Shown here: positions 25,430-35,539 of the stretch, one piece after another
How positions within the stretch are numbered: position 1 is the stretch's first letter
How the letters are laid out: every line of letters begins with the position of its first letter
Source: CAVSVP01 sp963731125
GTDB taxonomy: Bacteria > Pseudomonadota > Gammaproteobacteria > Competibacterales > Competibacteraceae
DNA: 64,000 nt
Reading direction: 5' to 3'
NCBI GenBank assembly: GCA_963731125.1
Contig: CAVSVP010000007.1
Location: forward strand, 959,067-1,023,066
The notes under the pieces: generated by a model
The model's input: the letters and a program-made list of their open reading frames with translations, nothing else
What the model was told of the DNA's origin: nothing
Database searches by the model: none
Position numbers and translations under genes: made by a program

Positions 25430-27319
25430 TCAGCACAGACAACCCCCTGGCGCCTCCGGTCCAGGTGAGTCGGACACATTCGTGAAGATGCTTTCCTGAA
25501 GTCCCAGAGCGTGTAAGAAAGCCTGCTGGGCGTCCGATAACGGTCGAGCCAAACGGCGGTGTGCGTCCTGTTTGAGAATTAACAGGCCTTTAAACTTGAT
25601 CGTAACCAGGTAGGCAGTGGGTCGCCGGGTCGGCTTGTTGTCCCAGCCCGGCAGTGCCGTCCGGTTTTGTTCGAGGCTGCGGCGCATCTCCGCTTCCATC
25701 AGCCGCCAAATCAGCAGTGAAATCAACAGAATCAATCCCAGCGCTTCGAGCCGCTCGGGTGTTTTCAGAAAGAGCGCATTGACGATCGCGTCGTCTTTGA
25801 GAAAGCCGAAGTTTTTCTCAATGCCGTGCTGTTCTTTGTAGCTGGCCAACACTTGCCCAGCGCTATAACCCTCGGCGCCCTCGGCCGGCACATTGGTCAG
25901 CAAGACAAAACAACCGGCCTGCTCCCGCGCCTTGGCGATCGCCGCCTCGTCGGCACTGACTTCACCGCGCAAACCATAGTCCAGCCGCTGGAGCGTGCGG
26001 GAGCCATCCTGCTTCGGCCGCCCCCCCGGCGCATAGCAGGGCCGCGCTTCGACCTCGACTCGCAGTCGATGGTAGGGTGTGTGCTGCGCACCCGCCTGGT
26101 CGGCCGCCGCCTGCGTTCACACGCGTAGGTGCCACGGCACAGCGTCTTGAGCTGGCCTTGCAGGTGCCGCTCAGAGCGCTGCAGGTCGCGCTCCAGGCGC
26201 TTGTGTTGACGCCGATCATGGCTGGACGAATGCACCACAATCGCGTGATAGTCCCGACCCTCTAAACTCACACTCGCCTCCACCACCCGGTACTCTGCTC
26301 CCGGGCGGTTTTTGCTCGGCGCCGTCTCGGCCAAGCGCCCCACCGCTTCCCACGCGTTCGCCGCCAGCACCTGCTCAATTACCTGCCCATGAGCGTGATA
26401 GGTCACCGGCAGGCGGCTGATGAACCGAATCTCATCCCCCATCTTCTGCAAGTTATCCGGCGTGATCAACGCCGCATCCGCGAGGTGGATAAACGCCCCC
26501 GGCGCTACGCCATACTGCGCCATCCGCGCCGAGATCTGGCTCAGTAGCGCATTGTTTAGCGTCTTATCCTAGGGTGTCTAAATCGGCCAATTTGCCTTGA
26601 CCACTTTTTGGACCTCACTGATTGGTCCTAAACCCAGGGCGAATCGGTATCATGAGCGATATTCTCTGGGTCCAAAAACCGGGCAACGAATTTGGCCCAA
26701 AAATAGCGTTTTTAGACACCCTAGTCTTATCCGAGGCGTTGCCGTCGGCCAGCCGTCCCCACAGCGGAATGTCCCCACCCGCACACAGCAGCGAGACCAT
26801 CAACTGTTTCAAGTCCGGGCGGTGATCTTTGCTGTGCCCGTAGTTGATCGCAAACGGCGCTGCCTCCCCCGGCACCGCCAGATAGTCCCCATACAGCGTC
26901 ACGGAGGTGGTGTCGTGATGCACGTGCTGGAGCGGGATCGCAAAGCGCTCCACCGCCGCCAGCGACAGCGCCGAAAACAGCTTCTGCGTCCCCACCGCAA
27001 ACAACCGGTCTAACACCCGTCCCACCGTGTCGTCGTTGAACACCTTCGCCTCCACCTCGCGCCCCAGCAACAACGCCCGGTCCTGATGCGCGAAAAACGC
27101 TTCCAGATGATACAGCGGGCTGCGCCCCGACAACGTATCAATCACCATCCCCAGCACAATCGTGCCCGGATCGATCTCCATCTCGCTTGGCACCAGCCGG
27201 TTGATCAACCCCACCAACCCCAGCCGCTCCGCATACGCCCGCACAATGGGCCAATGGTGCACTTCATGGGCTTCCACCGCCAACAACGCTTGCTTTGCGC
27301 CGACAAAGGGGTATGCCAC
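25430..27319 (-). pseudogene. IS1634-family transposase (element 1)
   Basis: The N terminus reads AYPFVGAKQALLAVEAHEVHHWPIVRAYAERLGLVGLINRLVP (DUF4277) and continues IDPGTIVLGMVIDTLSGRSPLYHLEAFFAH...HHDTTSVTLYGDY and INYGHSKDHRPDLKQLMVSLLCAGGDIPLWGRLADGNASDKT. MITE-1B then interrupts; removal restores ASDKTLNNALLSQ. Further frameshifts occur near 25900-26250. The C-terminal part has KEQHGIEKNFGFLKDDAIVNALFLKTPERLEALGLILLISLLIWRLMEAEMR. The native ATG is separated from the gene by the ISAs1 insertion: removing that element rebuilds GGAGG, a short spacer, and ATGGCATACCCC. Dead copy. Confidence 0.9.
26570..26723. mobile_element. MITE-1 copy B (154 bp)
   Basis: Ends TAGGGTGTCTAAA / TTTAGACACCCTA. 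The 9-bp duplication GTCTTATCC lies at 26561-26569 and 26724-26732. It interrupts the IS1634 transposase gene; excision restores the frame. Confidence 0.95.
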
Positions 27320-27421
27320 ACGGCTTTCTCATAAAAATTTTACCCGTTTAAGAAAGGCTTCGAATCTGCTGGGGCAGTCCCCGAAGGTTTCGAGTGCTTC
27401 TTGAAAATTGCCAACGTTGAA

Positions 27422-29227
27422 TTCACGGTTCGCTCATTTACAGAGCCACTTCTGAGAAAGTGAGTTTTATTTGATAAGATTTTGATATGATTGACAAACT
27501 TACTTTTAAGACGGAACGCATGGACGATATCCCCTTGCTGCTGGCCCAGCTGGAGCGGATGCACGTGGGGGCGTTGTTGGATGAGCACTTTCCGACCCAC
27601 GGCAACTGGCAGGGGCTGAGCCTGGGCACGGTCAGTGCCGTGTGGCTGGCCTTTATCCTGTCGGAAGGCGACCACCGCCTGAACCATGTCCAACCCTGGG
27701 TCGAGGCGCGCCTGCAGGGATTGGCCGGGTGTCTGGGCCAGCCGGTACGGGCGCTGGATTGGAGCGATGACCGCCTGGCGGCGGTGCTGGATTATTTGAG
27801 CGACGACGTGGCGTGGGAAACCGTTGAGCAGTCGCTGGGTGAGCAACTGCTGCGGGTCTATGACCTGGGGGGGTCGCGGCGAGTGCGTGTCGACAGCACC
27901 ACCGCCAAGGGCTACGTCGAGGTGACTGAGGAAGGTCTGTTTCAATTCGGCCACAGCAAGGACCACCGTCCGGACCTGCCGCAGGTGAAAATCAATCTTG
28001 CGACGCTGGATCCCCTGGGGCTGCCCCTGAGCACCACGGTGGTCTCGGGCGAGCAGGCCGATGACCCGCTGTACGTGCCGGAGATTGGCAAAGTGCAGCG
28101 CACGTTGCAGCAGGCCGGGATGACCTACCTCGGTGATGCGAAGATGGCGGCGCTGGCTACCCGGGCGTACGTGGTGGGCAGCGGGGATCATTATCTGTGC
28201 CCGCTGCCGAGCACGCAACTGCCGGAGTCGGAGCTCGAGCAGGTGCTGGAGCCGGTCTGGGCGGGCCACCAGGCGCTGGAGCCGGTGTATCAGCCCAGCG
28301 CGGAGGGTGACCGGGGGCCGAAGCTGGCCGAGGGCTTTGGCTATGAGGTGAAGCTCACCGGTGAGCACGACGGTAAGGAGCTCACCTGGATCGAGCGGCG
28401 GCTGGTGGTACGTTCGCTCAAACTGGCCGAGCGTCAAGAGCGGGCGCTGCACCAACGTCTGGAGCAGGCCACCGCGGCGATTGCCGAGCTTAACGTCACC
28501 GGCCAGGGCAAGAAGCGCTTTACCGACGAGGCGACCTTGGCCGAGACCGTCGAGGCGCTCATCGCCAAGCACCGGGTCGCGGGCCTGCTGGCGGTGGACT
28601 ATCAAACCCATCTCGATGAGCGGCCCAAGCGGCGTTACCGTGACCGGCCCGCTCGGGTGGAGCGCACCCAGACAGTCACCGTGCAGGTATGCCTCGACGA
28701 GGCCGCCCTCGCCTCGGCAGTGCGCCGGCTGGGCTGGCGGGTCTATGCCACCGACCAGACCGAGTTGTCGTTGACCGAGGTCGTGCTCGCCTACCGTCAG
28801 GCCTATCTCATCGAACGGGGCTTTGGGCGCCTGAAGGGTCGGGTGTTGTCGCTGACACCGATGTATTTGGACTCCGATGCGCGGGTCAAGGGGCTGATCC
28901 GGCTGCTGAGCCTGGGGCTGCGGGTGCTGACCTTGGTTGAGTTCACCGTGCGCCAGCGCCTGCAGCAGGAAGGGACGCGCCTGAGTGGTCTCTATCCAGG
29001 CAACCCCAAGCGGGCGACGGCTCGCCCCACCACCGAGATGATGTTGCGCGTCTTTACCGGGCTGACCCTGGTGCTGCTCGATGAGGGCACTGAAGTACAT
29101 GCCCATTTGACCACGCTCACCCCGGTACAGCAACGCATCCTGGAGCTGCTCGACTTTCCGCTGGAGATCTATATGCAATTGACGCCGCATTTCTCAGAAC
29201 CCCTGCTCAATTTGAGCGAACCGTGAG
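27422..29227 (+). mobile_element. IS1634-family element no. 2, inside ISAs1 no. 3
   Basis: Ends TTCACGGTTCGCTCA and the complement of CTCACGGTTCGCTCA. The 6-bp duplication GTTGAA lies at 27416-27421 and 29228-29233. Length 1,806 bp. Confidence 0.88.
27487..29226 (+). CDS. IS1634-family transposase (element 2)
   Basis: The 579-residue protein is intact. It opens with the DUF4277-like region (DDIPLLLAQLERMHVGALLDEHFPTHGNWQGLSLGTVSAVWLAFILSEGDHRLNHVQPWVEAR). Catalytic segments follow: RRVRVDSTTAKGYVEVTEEGLFQFGHSKDHRPDLPQVKINLATLDPLGLPLSTTVVSGEQADDPLYVPEIGKV (Asp), TYLGDAKMAALATRAYVV (Asp) and YRQAYLIERGFGRLKGRVLSLTPMYLDSDARVKGLIRLLSLGLRVLTLVE (Glu). Its stop codon lies within the right terminal repeat. 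A 616-residue open frame on the other strand is antisense shadow. Confidence 0.93.
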   Translation: MIDKLTFKTERMDDIPLLLAQLERMHVGALLDEHFPTHGNWQGLSLGTVSAVWLAFILSEGDHRLNHVQPWVEARLQGLAGCLGQPVRALDWSDDRLAAVLDYLSDDVAWETVEQSLGEQLLRVYDLGGSRRVRVDSTTAKGYVEVTEEGLFQFGHSKDHRPDLPQVKINLATLDPLGLPLSTTVVSGEQADDPLYVPEIGKVQRTLQQAGMTYLGDAKMAALATRAYVVGSGDHYLCPLPSTQLPESELEQVLEPVWAGHQALEPVYQPSAEGDRGPKLAEGFGYEVKLTGEHDGKELTWIERRLVVRSLKLAERQERALHQRLEQATAAIAELNVTGQGKKRFTDEATLAETVEALIAKHRVAGLLAVDYQTHLDERPKRRYRDRPARVERTQTVTVQVCLDEAALASAVRRLGWRVYATDQTELSLTEVVLAYRQAYLIERGFGRLKGRVLSLTPMYLDSDARVKGLIRLLSLGLRVLTLVEFTVRQRLQQEGTRLSGLYPGNPKRATARPTTEMMLRVFTGLTLVLLDEGTEVHAHLTTLTPVQQRILELLDFPLEIYMQLTPHFSEPLLNLSEP

Positions 29228-31065
29228 GTTGAATTTGCGTAATAAGCACATCGCTAAACTGCGTAAACAGCCCATGATTTGGGCTTGATTGGAACACTGG
29301 GTTTTGATGTGATCCTCCTGGAAGGTGACATCGCGAATCCAGTTGTCCGATTCCACGTGCCAATGCTGTCGAATGGCGCCAGCCCATTCCATCGCTTGTG
29401 CTTTGGAGTGGGGTGTGAGGACTTGGTTGCTCAGGTAGTAGGCTGTTTCGGAGGAGCTTTTACCCGTCCTTGGGGTAAGCGTTTGGCGCTTGATCACTAC
29501 CAAGGTTTGTAGCCCACTGTCACCCCAGCGCTGGGCTAAGTGCAACGGGCTCAGGGAAAAGCATTGTGCCTCGCGGAAGGTGATTCGACCATGGCCTTTA
29601 TCCGCCTCCTCATGACCGCTCAGGGGCACCGCGGTGGCGACTAAGTGCTGGCATTGTTTGAACAGAATGGGCTGATTTTCTTGATCTGAATCACATACTG
29701 GCCGCCGGCTTGATGAATTTGCGCTGTCGTTTTGGGATTACAGTGATGTGCATCCAAGGTCACTTTGCGGGACTCCAACTGGGTGTGCTTCAGCAAGTGA
29801 CGTACCACCGCAATTTCGCTGGCTTTACTGCCCTTCATCGGCGCTTGCGCCAACAGGGTTCGGCTCTGATGACTCACCGCCAAGACCACCGACTGTTTAT
29901 CGCCTCCACCGAGAGTGCCTCTTAACACCTTGCCATCGATCGCCACCCATTCTTGAGTCGCGCTCAACTCAACCCGCAGCCCAAAATGCTGCTCTATCAG
30001 CGTGTTCAGGGCCTGCCAGTCCAAGCAGGCTAACAGACGCGGTAAGTGGGCGCGAGAAATCGCTTGTGCCTTGGGTTGCTGCGTCATCTCGCGTAACCAG
30101 TGAAGGCGGTTGTGAATATAACGATACCGACTCGATACCTTCGAACGCCCATTCAATATCGCTAACACCACCGCTGCCACCACGAACCCCAGGGCGTGGC
30201 GCTTCCCGCGATTATCCCGCCCATCGGGGAATTCCCTGAGCGCTTCGACAAAACTACGGACCTCGGCATCGGAATACGTTACCTGAGCGCTCATGGGGGT
30301 TCTCCTTTTAAAACTCAATATCGGTTTGCTACCTTAACTATTATTGAATTTCCTACGTTTTTTTATGAGAAAGCCCTGGGGGTATGCCATGACCAGACCT
30401 CCAGCAAGATATAGATCCGGAAATTGATATTCAGACATCGACAGCGGCATATTGCGTGTCGGGCAAATGAAAAAAGGAAATGATCCGTTTAGCGCGACGT
30501 TGCAGTGAGTGCAAGGTCGACTGTAGGCGCTCTTTGAGATCCCGTTTATGTTGGATCGGTTGTTTTCCCAAGCGTTTATCCTTGACCTCTTCCCAGACAT
30601 GTTCGTCCGGATTTAACTCGGGAGAATGCTTGGGTAAAAAGAAGACCCGGAGCTGGCGCCGATGCGCCCAGACGAAGGCGCGGACTTTAGCGGAGCCATG
30701 AAATGACGCATGGTCGGCCAGCCATATCAGGGGCCGGGTTCGCCCTTTCAGCAAGTGCTGGAGAAATTTCACATAACGCGCTGAATTAATGCGACCTGCC
30801 GCTAGCCCGAGTTTACCGCGAGATGCCGTAACGCTGGAGTGAACTTCGTTCATCTGGGGTATCTAAGTATTTCATAACTCCTTGTTACTATGGGGTTTGT
30901 TCTCCCTTTTTAGGGTCGGTTGGTGAGCGGTTCGGCTGGCTTCAAGTGTATGACCTAAAAATAGGAGTCGAATTTCAAAACATTAATCTGGCTTTCTAGC
31001 CAGTAAATACCTATAGTTTAGGACTAGACACAAGGCGTAATACAAGCTATTGTATGTCCTAATCT

Positions 31066-32877
31066 ATGGCGAGCATCATCAAAAAAACCATCCACGGCAA
31101 ACCGTACTACTACGCCCGGGAATGCCAGCGCATCAACGGCAAGCCGAAAATCGTCTGGCAAAAGTACCTCGGCCGTGCCGACGACCTCATCGCTGCCCTG
31201 ACCGAAGGCTGCGGCAACCCCTCTGCCTTGCCGGCTCCCAAGGAAGCCGGCATCACCGAGTTTGGCGCCGTGGTCGCCCTGTATGACCTCGCCCAGCGCT
31301 TGCAGCTGGTTGAGCATATCGACCGCCATGTGCCCAAGCAGCGTAACGGTCCCTCGGTGGGCACCTATCTGCTGGTGGCCATCCTCAATCGCTGCGTCGC
31401 CCCGGGCAGCAAAGCCAGCATCGGGCCCTGGTTCCAAGACACCGCCCTGCGGCGCTTGCTGCCCATCGACGCCAGACAGCTCTCCAGCCAGCGCTTCTGG
31501 GACAACATGGATCGGGTCTCGCGTCAGGCCATCGACGCCATCGAGCACGAGGTGGTGGTGCAGATGGTGCGCGATTTTAACATCGACTTGCAGCGGGTGC
31601 TGTTCGATGCCACTAACTTCTTTACCTTCATCGATACCTTCAACGAGCGCTCCACCTTGGCCCAACGTGGCAAGAGCAAAGAAGGGCGGCAGGCGCTGCG
31701 CATCGTCGGCCTGGCGCTGTTAGTCTCGGCCGATTTCCATGTGCCGCTGTTGCATCGCACCTATCCCGGTAACCAGACCGATGCCACCACCTTCCAGAGT
31801 CTGACCGCCGCGTTGGTAGCGCGCTATCGCGCCATCACCGACGGCACCGAACACGTGACCCTCATCTTCGACAAGGGCAATAACGCCCAGGCCAATCTCG
31901 AGGCCATCGCCGACAGCCCCTATCACTTCATCGGCTCCCTGGTGCCCACCTACCATCCCAAGCTGCTGGCGATTCCCGCCCGGCGGTTCCACACGCTGCC
32001 TGACGAGGGCCTGGCAGGGGTCAGCGTCTATCGCACCCGCTGGGAGGTCTTCGGCGTCGAGCGCACCGTCCTGGTGACTTACAACGAGAACCGCTTCGTG
32101 GCGCAAGCCCGCACGCTGCTGCGCGAGATCGCCAAGCGCCAACAACGGCTACGGGCGCTCCAATACCAATTGCGGCGCTGGCACACGGGGCAGGTCCGCG
32201 GCGGCCAGCCCCCCACCGTCGACAGCGTGACCAAGAAGGTGCAGGGCTGGCTCAACGCGCGCCATCTGAGAGGCTGTTGGAAAACCCCAGATCGAACGAT
32301 TTCGGATCATTTTAAATCAATGCATTAGCTTGCGCGCCAGGGTATTTTCCAACAGCCTCTGAGCGAGCTGTTCCAGGTGGCGGTCGGCGAACGTGAGGGC
32401 CTGCCGACGCTGAGCTATCGCTTCGATCACCGCGCCTGGCAACGCTTACAGAAGACCTTGTTGGGCAAAACCCTCTTGTTTACCGACCATGAGGCCTGGA
32501 CCGATGGGGAGATTATTCGTGGCTACCGGGCCCAGCATCACCTCGAGACCGGCTTTCGACGGATGAAGGATCCCCATCACATTGGTTTGCGACCCCAGCA
32601 TCACTGGACCGATCAAAAGGTCGAAGTGCACGTGTTCTGCTGCGTGCTCGCCCTGATGCTGTGCAGCTTGCTACGGCGCGAGCTTTATCAACACGGCATC
32701 GACCGCTCGATCCCCGACCTTCTTAAGCAGCTGAGCCACATCCGCGAGGTGAGCATTGTCTATCCGTCGCCAGACAACCGCCGCGCCCCAACGCTCCACA
32801 TGACCCTCTCGGCGATGTCAGACGACCAGCGCACCCTCTACGACACCCTCGACCTCGGCCGCTATCTCGCCACGTAG
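31066..32877 (+). pseudogene. IS1634-like transposase (element 3), split by R90
   Basis: The N-terminal part is KKTIHGKPYYYARECQRINGKPKIVWQKYLGRADDLIAAL, then ITEFGAVVALYDLAQRLQLVEHIDRHVPK, VLFDATNFFTFIDT (Asp) and HVTLIFDKGNNAQANLEAI (Asp). R90 copy 6 interrupts after LNARHL; deleting it with one TGA restores LNARHLSELFQVAVGEREG. The C-terminal part (GEIIRGYRAQHHLETGFRRMKDPHHIGLRPQHHWTDQKVEVHVFCCVLALMLCSLLRREL) contains the catalytic Glu and ends at 32877. Inactive because the Glu-bearing domain is separated. Confidence 0.9.
32270..32359. repeat. R90 copy 6, deepest level of the nest
   Basis: Full 90-bp R90, reverse orientation. The 3-bp duplication TGA lies at 32267-32269 and 32360-32362. 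Confidence 0.95.
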
Positions 32878-33607
32878 GTCATACAAAAAACCGACTGAAT
32901 CTCTCAGTAGAACAAAAACTTTTCCAAATTACGCGGTAAACTCGGGCTAGAGAGTAGCGCATCTGGCCTTGCCCGGTGACCACTGAGAGCATGTTGTATC
33001 CGCCCCGACGGTCCGTCACCCGAATCTCCGGTGGCTCCCCCACCAAAAGCCCCAGGTCCGCCCGGCGCGCGTTCTCACCCCAATGCCCGCCTCGTCTTCA
33101 AAGCCAATGTCTGCCCCCAGCTTCTTGGCTAATCGTTGAATACGCGGGAATTTCTCCTCCAGAAACAACGCCACCTCCTGCGGGTCTTGCTCCACCGCCC
33201 GGTAGCGGGGCTTCTGATAGCTCAACCCCAGCTTTTTCAAATGTCCACTGATCGTGCGCCCCGTTACCTGCACTCCAAACCGCTCTTGCAGCAACGCCGC
33301 GAGAATGTCACGGGTCCATAACCGCGTGTCATACCCATGCGCCAACGGCGTCGAATGCAGCACCGTCTCTTTCAGCCACGCCTCCATCGCTTCCGTCACC
33401 TGTGCCTCCGCCCCCGGTGCCGGGTGGCTCTCCAGTCCTTGCAATCCTTGGGTCTGATAGCGCTGCAGCCAATCGTACATGCCGCTGCGACTCAGTTCTA
33501 ATACCCCAATCACCACCTCTGGACGGTACCCTTGCTCTTCCACCGCGCGAACCGCGATCTTGCGAAGGTACTCCAGGGTAGTGTTTTAACTCTGTTGATC
33601 CTTTGCC

Positions 33608-34270
33608 TCAGACGTCGAGACCAAACTCATAACGGTTGACAAAGAGGCCGATGACGATATCGTGCATCTGCGTTGATTTCGAAAAGCAAATGGTTTTGCG
33701 AACCAGTCGCTTGATGCGCGTGCGCAGCGTGAGGTGCTTGCGCTCGATCCGCTGCGTGTGACGCTTGCCGATCACATGGGTTTCCGAGTCCAGGTGACGC
33801 GCATAGGCCCCCCAGTCATCGGTAAAAAAGCGGGTTATGCCAAACGGCTCCAGTAACCCTTTCAAGTCCAGAAAGACCTCATCTTGACGCCGACCCAAGA
33901 CATAGGCTAACACTAGGGTGTCTAAAAACGCCATCTTTAGGCCAAATTCGTTGCCCGGTTTTTGGACCCTGAGAATATCGCTATGACACCGATTCACGCT
34001 GGGTTTGGAACCAATCAGCGAGGTCCAAAAAGTGATTAAAGCAAATTGGCCGATTTAGACGCCCTAGGCTAACACCGTCCCGGTGGCCCGATCGATGGCA
34101 TGCCACAGCCACCGTTGATTCGTCTTGCTCCCCACATAGCTCCACATCTCGTCCATCTCGACCTCCAGGTTATCACTACCAACGTCCTGACTTTTATCTA
34201 TTTTAACGATATCTACTTGAAGGGCGTCAGGGTCCGCTGCCGCCAAAAATGGCGTGTTTACCGAGCGCAA
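33608..34270 (-). pseudogene. insB: IS1 InsB-type transposase, split by MITE-1
   Basis: The first piece has VEMDEMWSYVGSKTNQRWLWHAIDRATGTVLA (catalytic Asp/Glu region of the IS1 DDE domain). MITE-1C enters here. The second piece continues YVLGRRQDEVFLDLKGLLEPFGITRFFTDDWGAYARHL (Asp), then IGKRHTQRIERKHLTLRTRIKRLVRKTICFSKSTQMHDIVIGLFVNRYEF to the stop at 33608. Excision of the MITE with one GGCTAACAC restores TGTVLAYVLGRRQ. In IS1, InsB is made only as an InsAB' fusion by frameshifting. Confidence 0.9.
33914..34066. mobile_element. MITE-1 copy C (153 bp)
   Basis: Ends TAGGGTGTCTAAA / TTTAGACGCCCTA, reverse orientation to copies A and B. The 9-bp duplication GGCTAACAC lies at 33905-33913 and 34067-34075. 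Confidence 0.95.
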
Positions 34271-34545
34271 CTCCGATTCTTTTTTTTTAACTCCTTAATC
34301 ACCGTGGCCGTGCTGATGCCCAACACCCGCGCCGTATCCCGCACCCCACTGCCGTTCAGGGCCATGTCAATGATCTGCTGCTTGACGTCCGGCAAGCGAC
34401 CCTTCTCTGAGTAGTTCTGAATAAAGGTCTGGCATGGACACGTCGGGTCCTGGCACAAAAATCGTTGCTTTCCGTTCGACGCCTTGCCATGCTTGGCCAC
34501 GTCGATGCCACCACAAGTCGGACAGGCTACTGGCGCTAATACCAT
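34258..34545 (-). CDS. insA: IS1 InsA-type DNA-binding protein
   Basis: From the ATG at 34545: MVLAPVACPTCGGIDVAKHGKASNGKQRFLCQDPTCPCQTFIQNYSEKGRLPDVKQQIIDMALNGSGVRDTARVLGISTATVIKELKKK. It has the zinc-finger Cys pairs and helix-turn-helix of InsA. The frame ends just after a run of nine A residues, the usual kind of slippage site at which IS1 ribosomes shift by -1 into insB. InsA alone represses and binds the IS1 ends. It may still be expressed, but insB downstream is broken by MITE-1C. Confidence 0.88.
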   Translation of the reverse strand: MVLAPVACPTCGGIDVAKHGKASNGKQRFLCQDPTCPCQTFIQNYSEKGRLPDVKQQIIDMALNGSGVRDTARVLGISTATVIKELKKKNRSCAR

Positions 34546-35230
34546 GCGAGTTTTGCTCCGAAAATCGTTTGAAAACGTCACGAAATCATAGCCTATCGAT
34601 TTACAGAACTCAACACAGTTAAAACACTACCGTACTCCAGCACCTGATCCGGCATCTGGCGTCCGTCTAGCTCCCAGTCCTCTGTCATGGCCGTGCCCTC
34701 ACTACAATACCCATACAACCTATCATACGACCGATCAAGTACTACTTTCTATGGGGTTTTGGTCATGTCCGAATATCACTTTCCGGGACTATAACCACCA
34801 CTTCGTGCCATTATCCCCCCAACGCCAGCCTCGCTCGCCTGCCTAATTCAGCAAAATACCCCACCTCCCTCAGGCTAAAACTTTTTAAGCAGTATCTTGC
34901 ACTGATTTGTCACGAAAAAATACCGATCTTCAGAAAAAATGGGTGCGGAATGTGAGTTGGAAAACCCCAGATCGAACGATTTCGGATCATTTTAAATCAA
35001 TGCATTAGCTTGCGCGCCAGGGTATTTTCCAACAGCCTCTGACGAAACACTTGAGTCGCGGTAGAGACCGCCCTTATAGGCGCCTTCTATTCATCCCGCG
35101 GCTCGAGCACATGGCGCGCGCTCGGGCCAGGTGATCTCGTCTTGATTTCGCTGCTATCCGATGTCTCAATTGAACGATGAATCCGCCCGATGAGGGGGGT
35201 TATCTTTGATCCAGTGCCACTCAAGTGTTC

Positions 35231-35539
35231 TTAGTCTCTAACGACTTCATAGGTCTCATGATAGGCCTTGGCTTCACAACCGTAAACCTCTGATCCGTTG
35301 AGAAACAGATAACCTCCATCAGCACTTTGCTGCCCGCCCCAGGGCGGCACAATCTCGAAACCCTTCGGGAAGTAGATCGCCTTTACTACCGATTTGGCTT
35401 TGTATATCCGGTCAAACCTGGTTTTCTCTGTGTCGTAGGGATCATGCGTATAGGAAGAATAAACTGCCTTTTTCCAAAAGTCGAGATGTAGCAGAGTCAT
35501 TCGAATGACATTCATTGGGAGACATGAAACACGGGGTGG
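35231..35539 (-). pseudogene. C-terminal part of an unrecognised protein, cut by the DUF6399 element
   Basis: The host frame reads VIRMTLLHLDFWKKAVYSSYTHDPYDTEKTRFDRIYKAKSVVKAIYFPKGFEIVPPWGGQQSADGGYLFLNGSEVYGCEAKAYHETYEVVRD and stops at 35231. The apparent start MAETMIKA belongs to the terminal repeat of the adjacent element (35540-35564), so the real N terminus is lost. No family recognised. The 190 bp between here and the R90 edge at 35039 hold no gene. Confidence 0.5.

Larger units (their letters stand above)
27329..30294 (-). pseudogene. ISAs1-family transposase (element 3), split by IS1634 no. 2 and frameshifted
   Basis: The N terminus MSAQVTYSDAEVRSFVEALREFPDGRDNRGKRHALGFVVAAVVLAILNGRSKVSSRYRYI is followed by EWVAIDGKVLRGTLGGGDKQSVVLAVSHQS and SRKVTLDAHHCNPKTTAQIHQAGGQYVIQIK. 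A frameshift occurs near 29640. The second piece has AIRQHWHVESDNWIRDVTFQEDHIKTQCSNQAQIMGCLRSLAMCLLRKFN. There IS1634 no. 2 enters. The last 30 residues (VGNFQEALETFGDCPSRFEAFLKRVKFL) lie beyond it at 27417-27331. Inactive. Confidence 0.9.
27319..30378 (-). mobile_element. ISAs1-family element no. 3, inserted at the start codon of IS1634 no. 1
   Basis: Ends CACGGCTTTCTCATAAAA and the complement of CAGGGCTTTCTCATAAAA. An apparent 11-bp duplication GGGGTATGCCA lies at 27308-27318 and 30379-30389. It is interrupted by IS1634 no. 2. Confidence 0.9.
30806..32946 (+). mobile_element. IS1634-like element no. 3, inside IS630
   Basis: Perfect 15-bp ends CCCGAGTTTACCGCG. The 4-bp duplication CTAG lies at 30802-30805 and 32947-32950. 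Excision restores YSLAAGRINSARY in the IS630 transposase, apart from an unrelated frameshift upstream. Confidence 0.88.
33577..34631 (-). mobile_element. IS1-family element, inside IS630
   Basis: The left end GGTAGTGTTTTAACTCTGTTG and the right end read inward GGTAGTGTTTTAACTGTGTTG match at all but one position. The 9-bp duplication GTACTCCAG lies at 33568-33576 and 34632-34640. Confidence 0.93.
30431..34688 (-). pseudogene. IS630-family transposase, in three pieces
   Basis: The N terminus at 34688 reads MTEDWELDGRQMPDQVLEYL, where IS1 intervenes. After it: RKIAVRAVEEQGYRPEVVIGVLELSRSGMYDWLQRYQ (helix-turn-helix) and KKLGADIGFEDEAGIGVRTRAGRTWG (catalytic Asp). A one-base insertion shifts the frame here; the true continuation LVGEPPEIRVTDRRGGYNMLSVVTGQGQMRYSL is readable in another frame. 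IS1634 no. 3 then intervenes. The last part (30805-30431) is AAGRINSARYVKFLQHLLKG...LIWLADHASFHGS (Asp) and FFLPKHSPELNPDEHVWEEVK (Glu). Dead gene whose original order can be fully reconstructed. Confidence 0.9.
30412..34791 (-). mobile_element. IS630-family element inserted upstream of IS1634 no. 1 transposase
   Basis: The left end reads TAGATCCGGAAATTGATATT and the right end read inward TAGTCCCGGAAAGTGATATT. TA duplications lie at 30410-30411 and 34792-34793. Contains IS1634 no. 3 and IS1. Removal rejoins the IS1634 no. 1 leader so that its GGAGG and ATG regain their upstream region. Confidence 0.88.
25179..34956 (-). mobile_element. IS1634-family element no. 1, host of a multi-level insertion nest
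   Basis: Perfect 16-bp ends CTCACATTCCGCACCC at 25179 and its complement ending at 34956. The 6-bp duplication TTGGAA lies at 25173-25178 and 34957-34962. It contains MITE-1B, an ISAs1 element and an IS630 element; subtracting these leaves about 2.16 kb. Confidence 0.93.
25166..35039. repeat. R90 copy 5, split by the 9.8-kb nested element
   Basis: The first 13 bp lie at 25166-25178 and the rest at 34957-35039. Joining them through the duplicated TTGGAA gives a complete R90. The outer TGA duplication is at 25163-25165 and 35040-35042. Confidence 0.93.

Noticed and set aside
27340..29190. 616-residue open frame on the minus strand
   Set aside because: Antisense to the intact IS1634 no. 2 transposase, which has all catalytic motifs on the plus strand.
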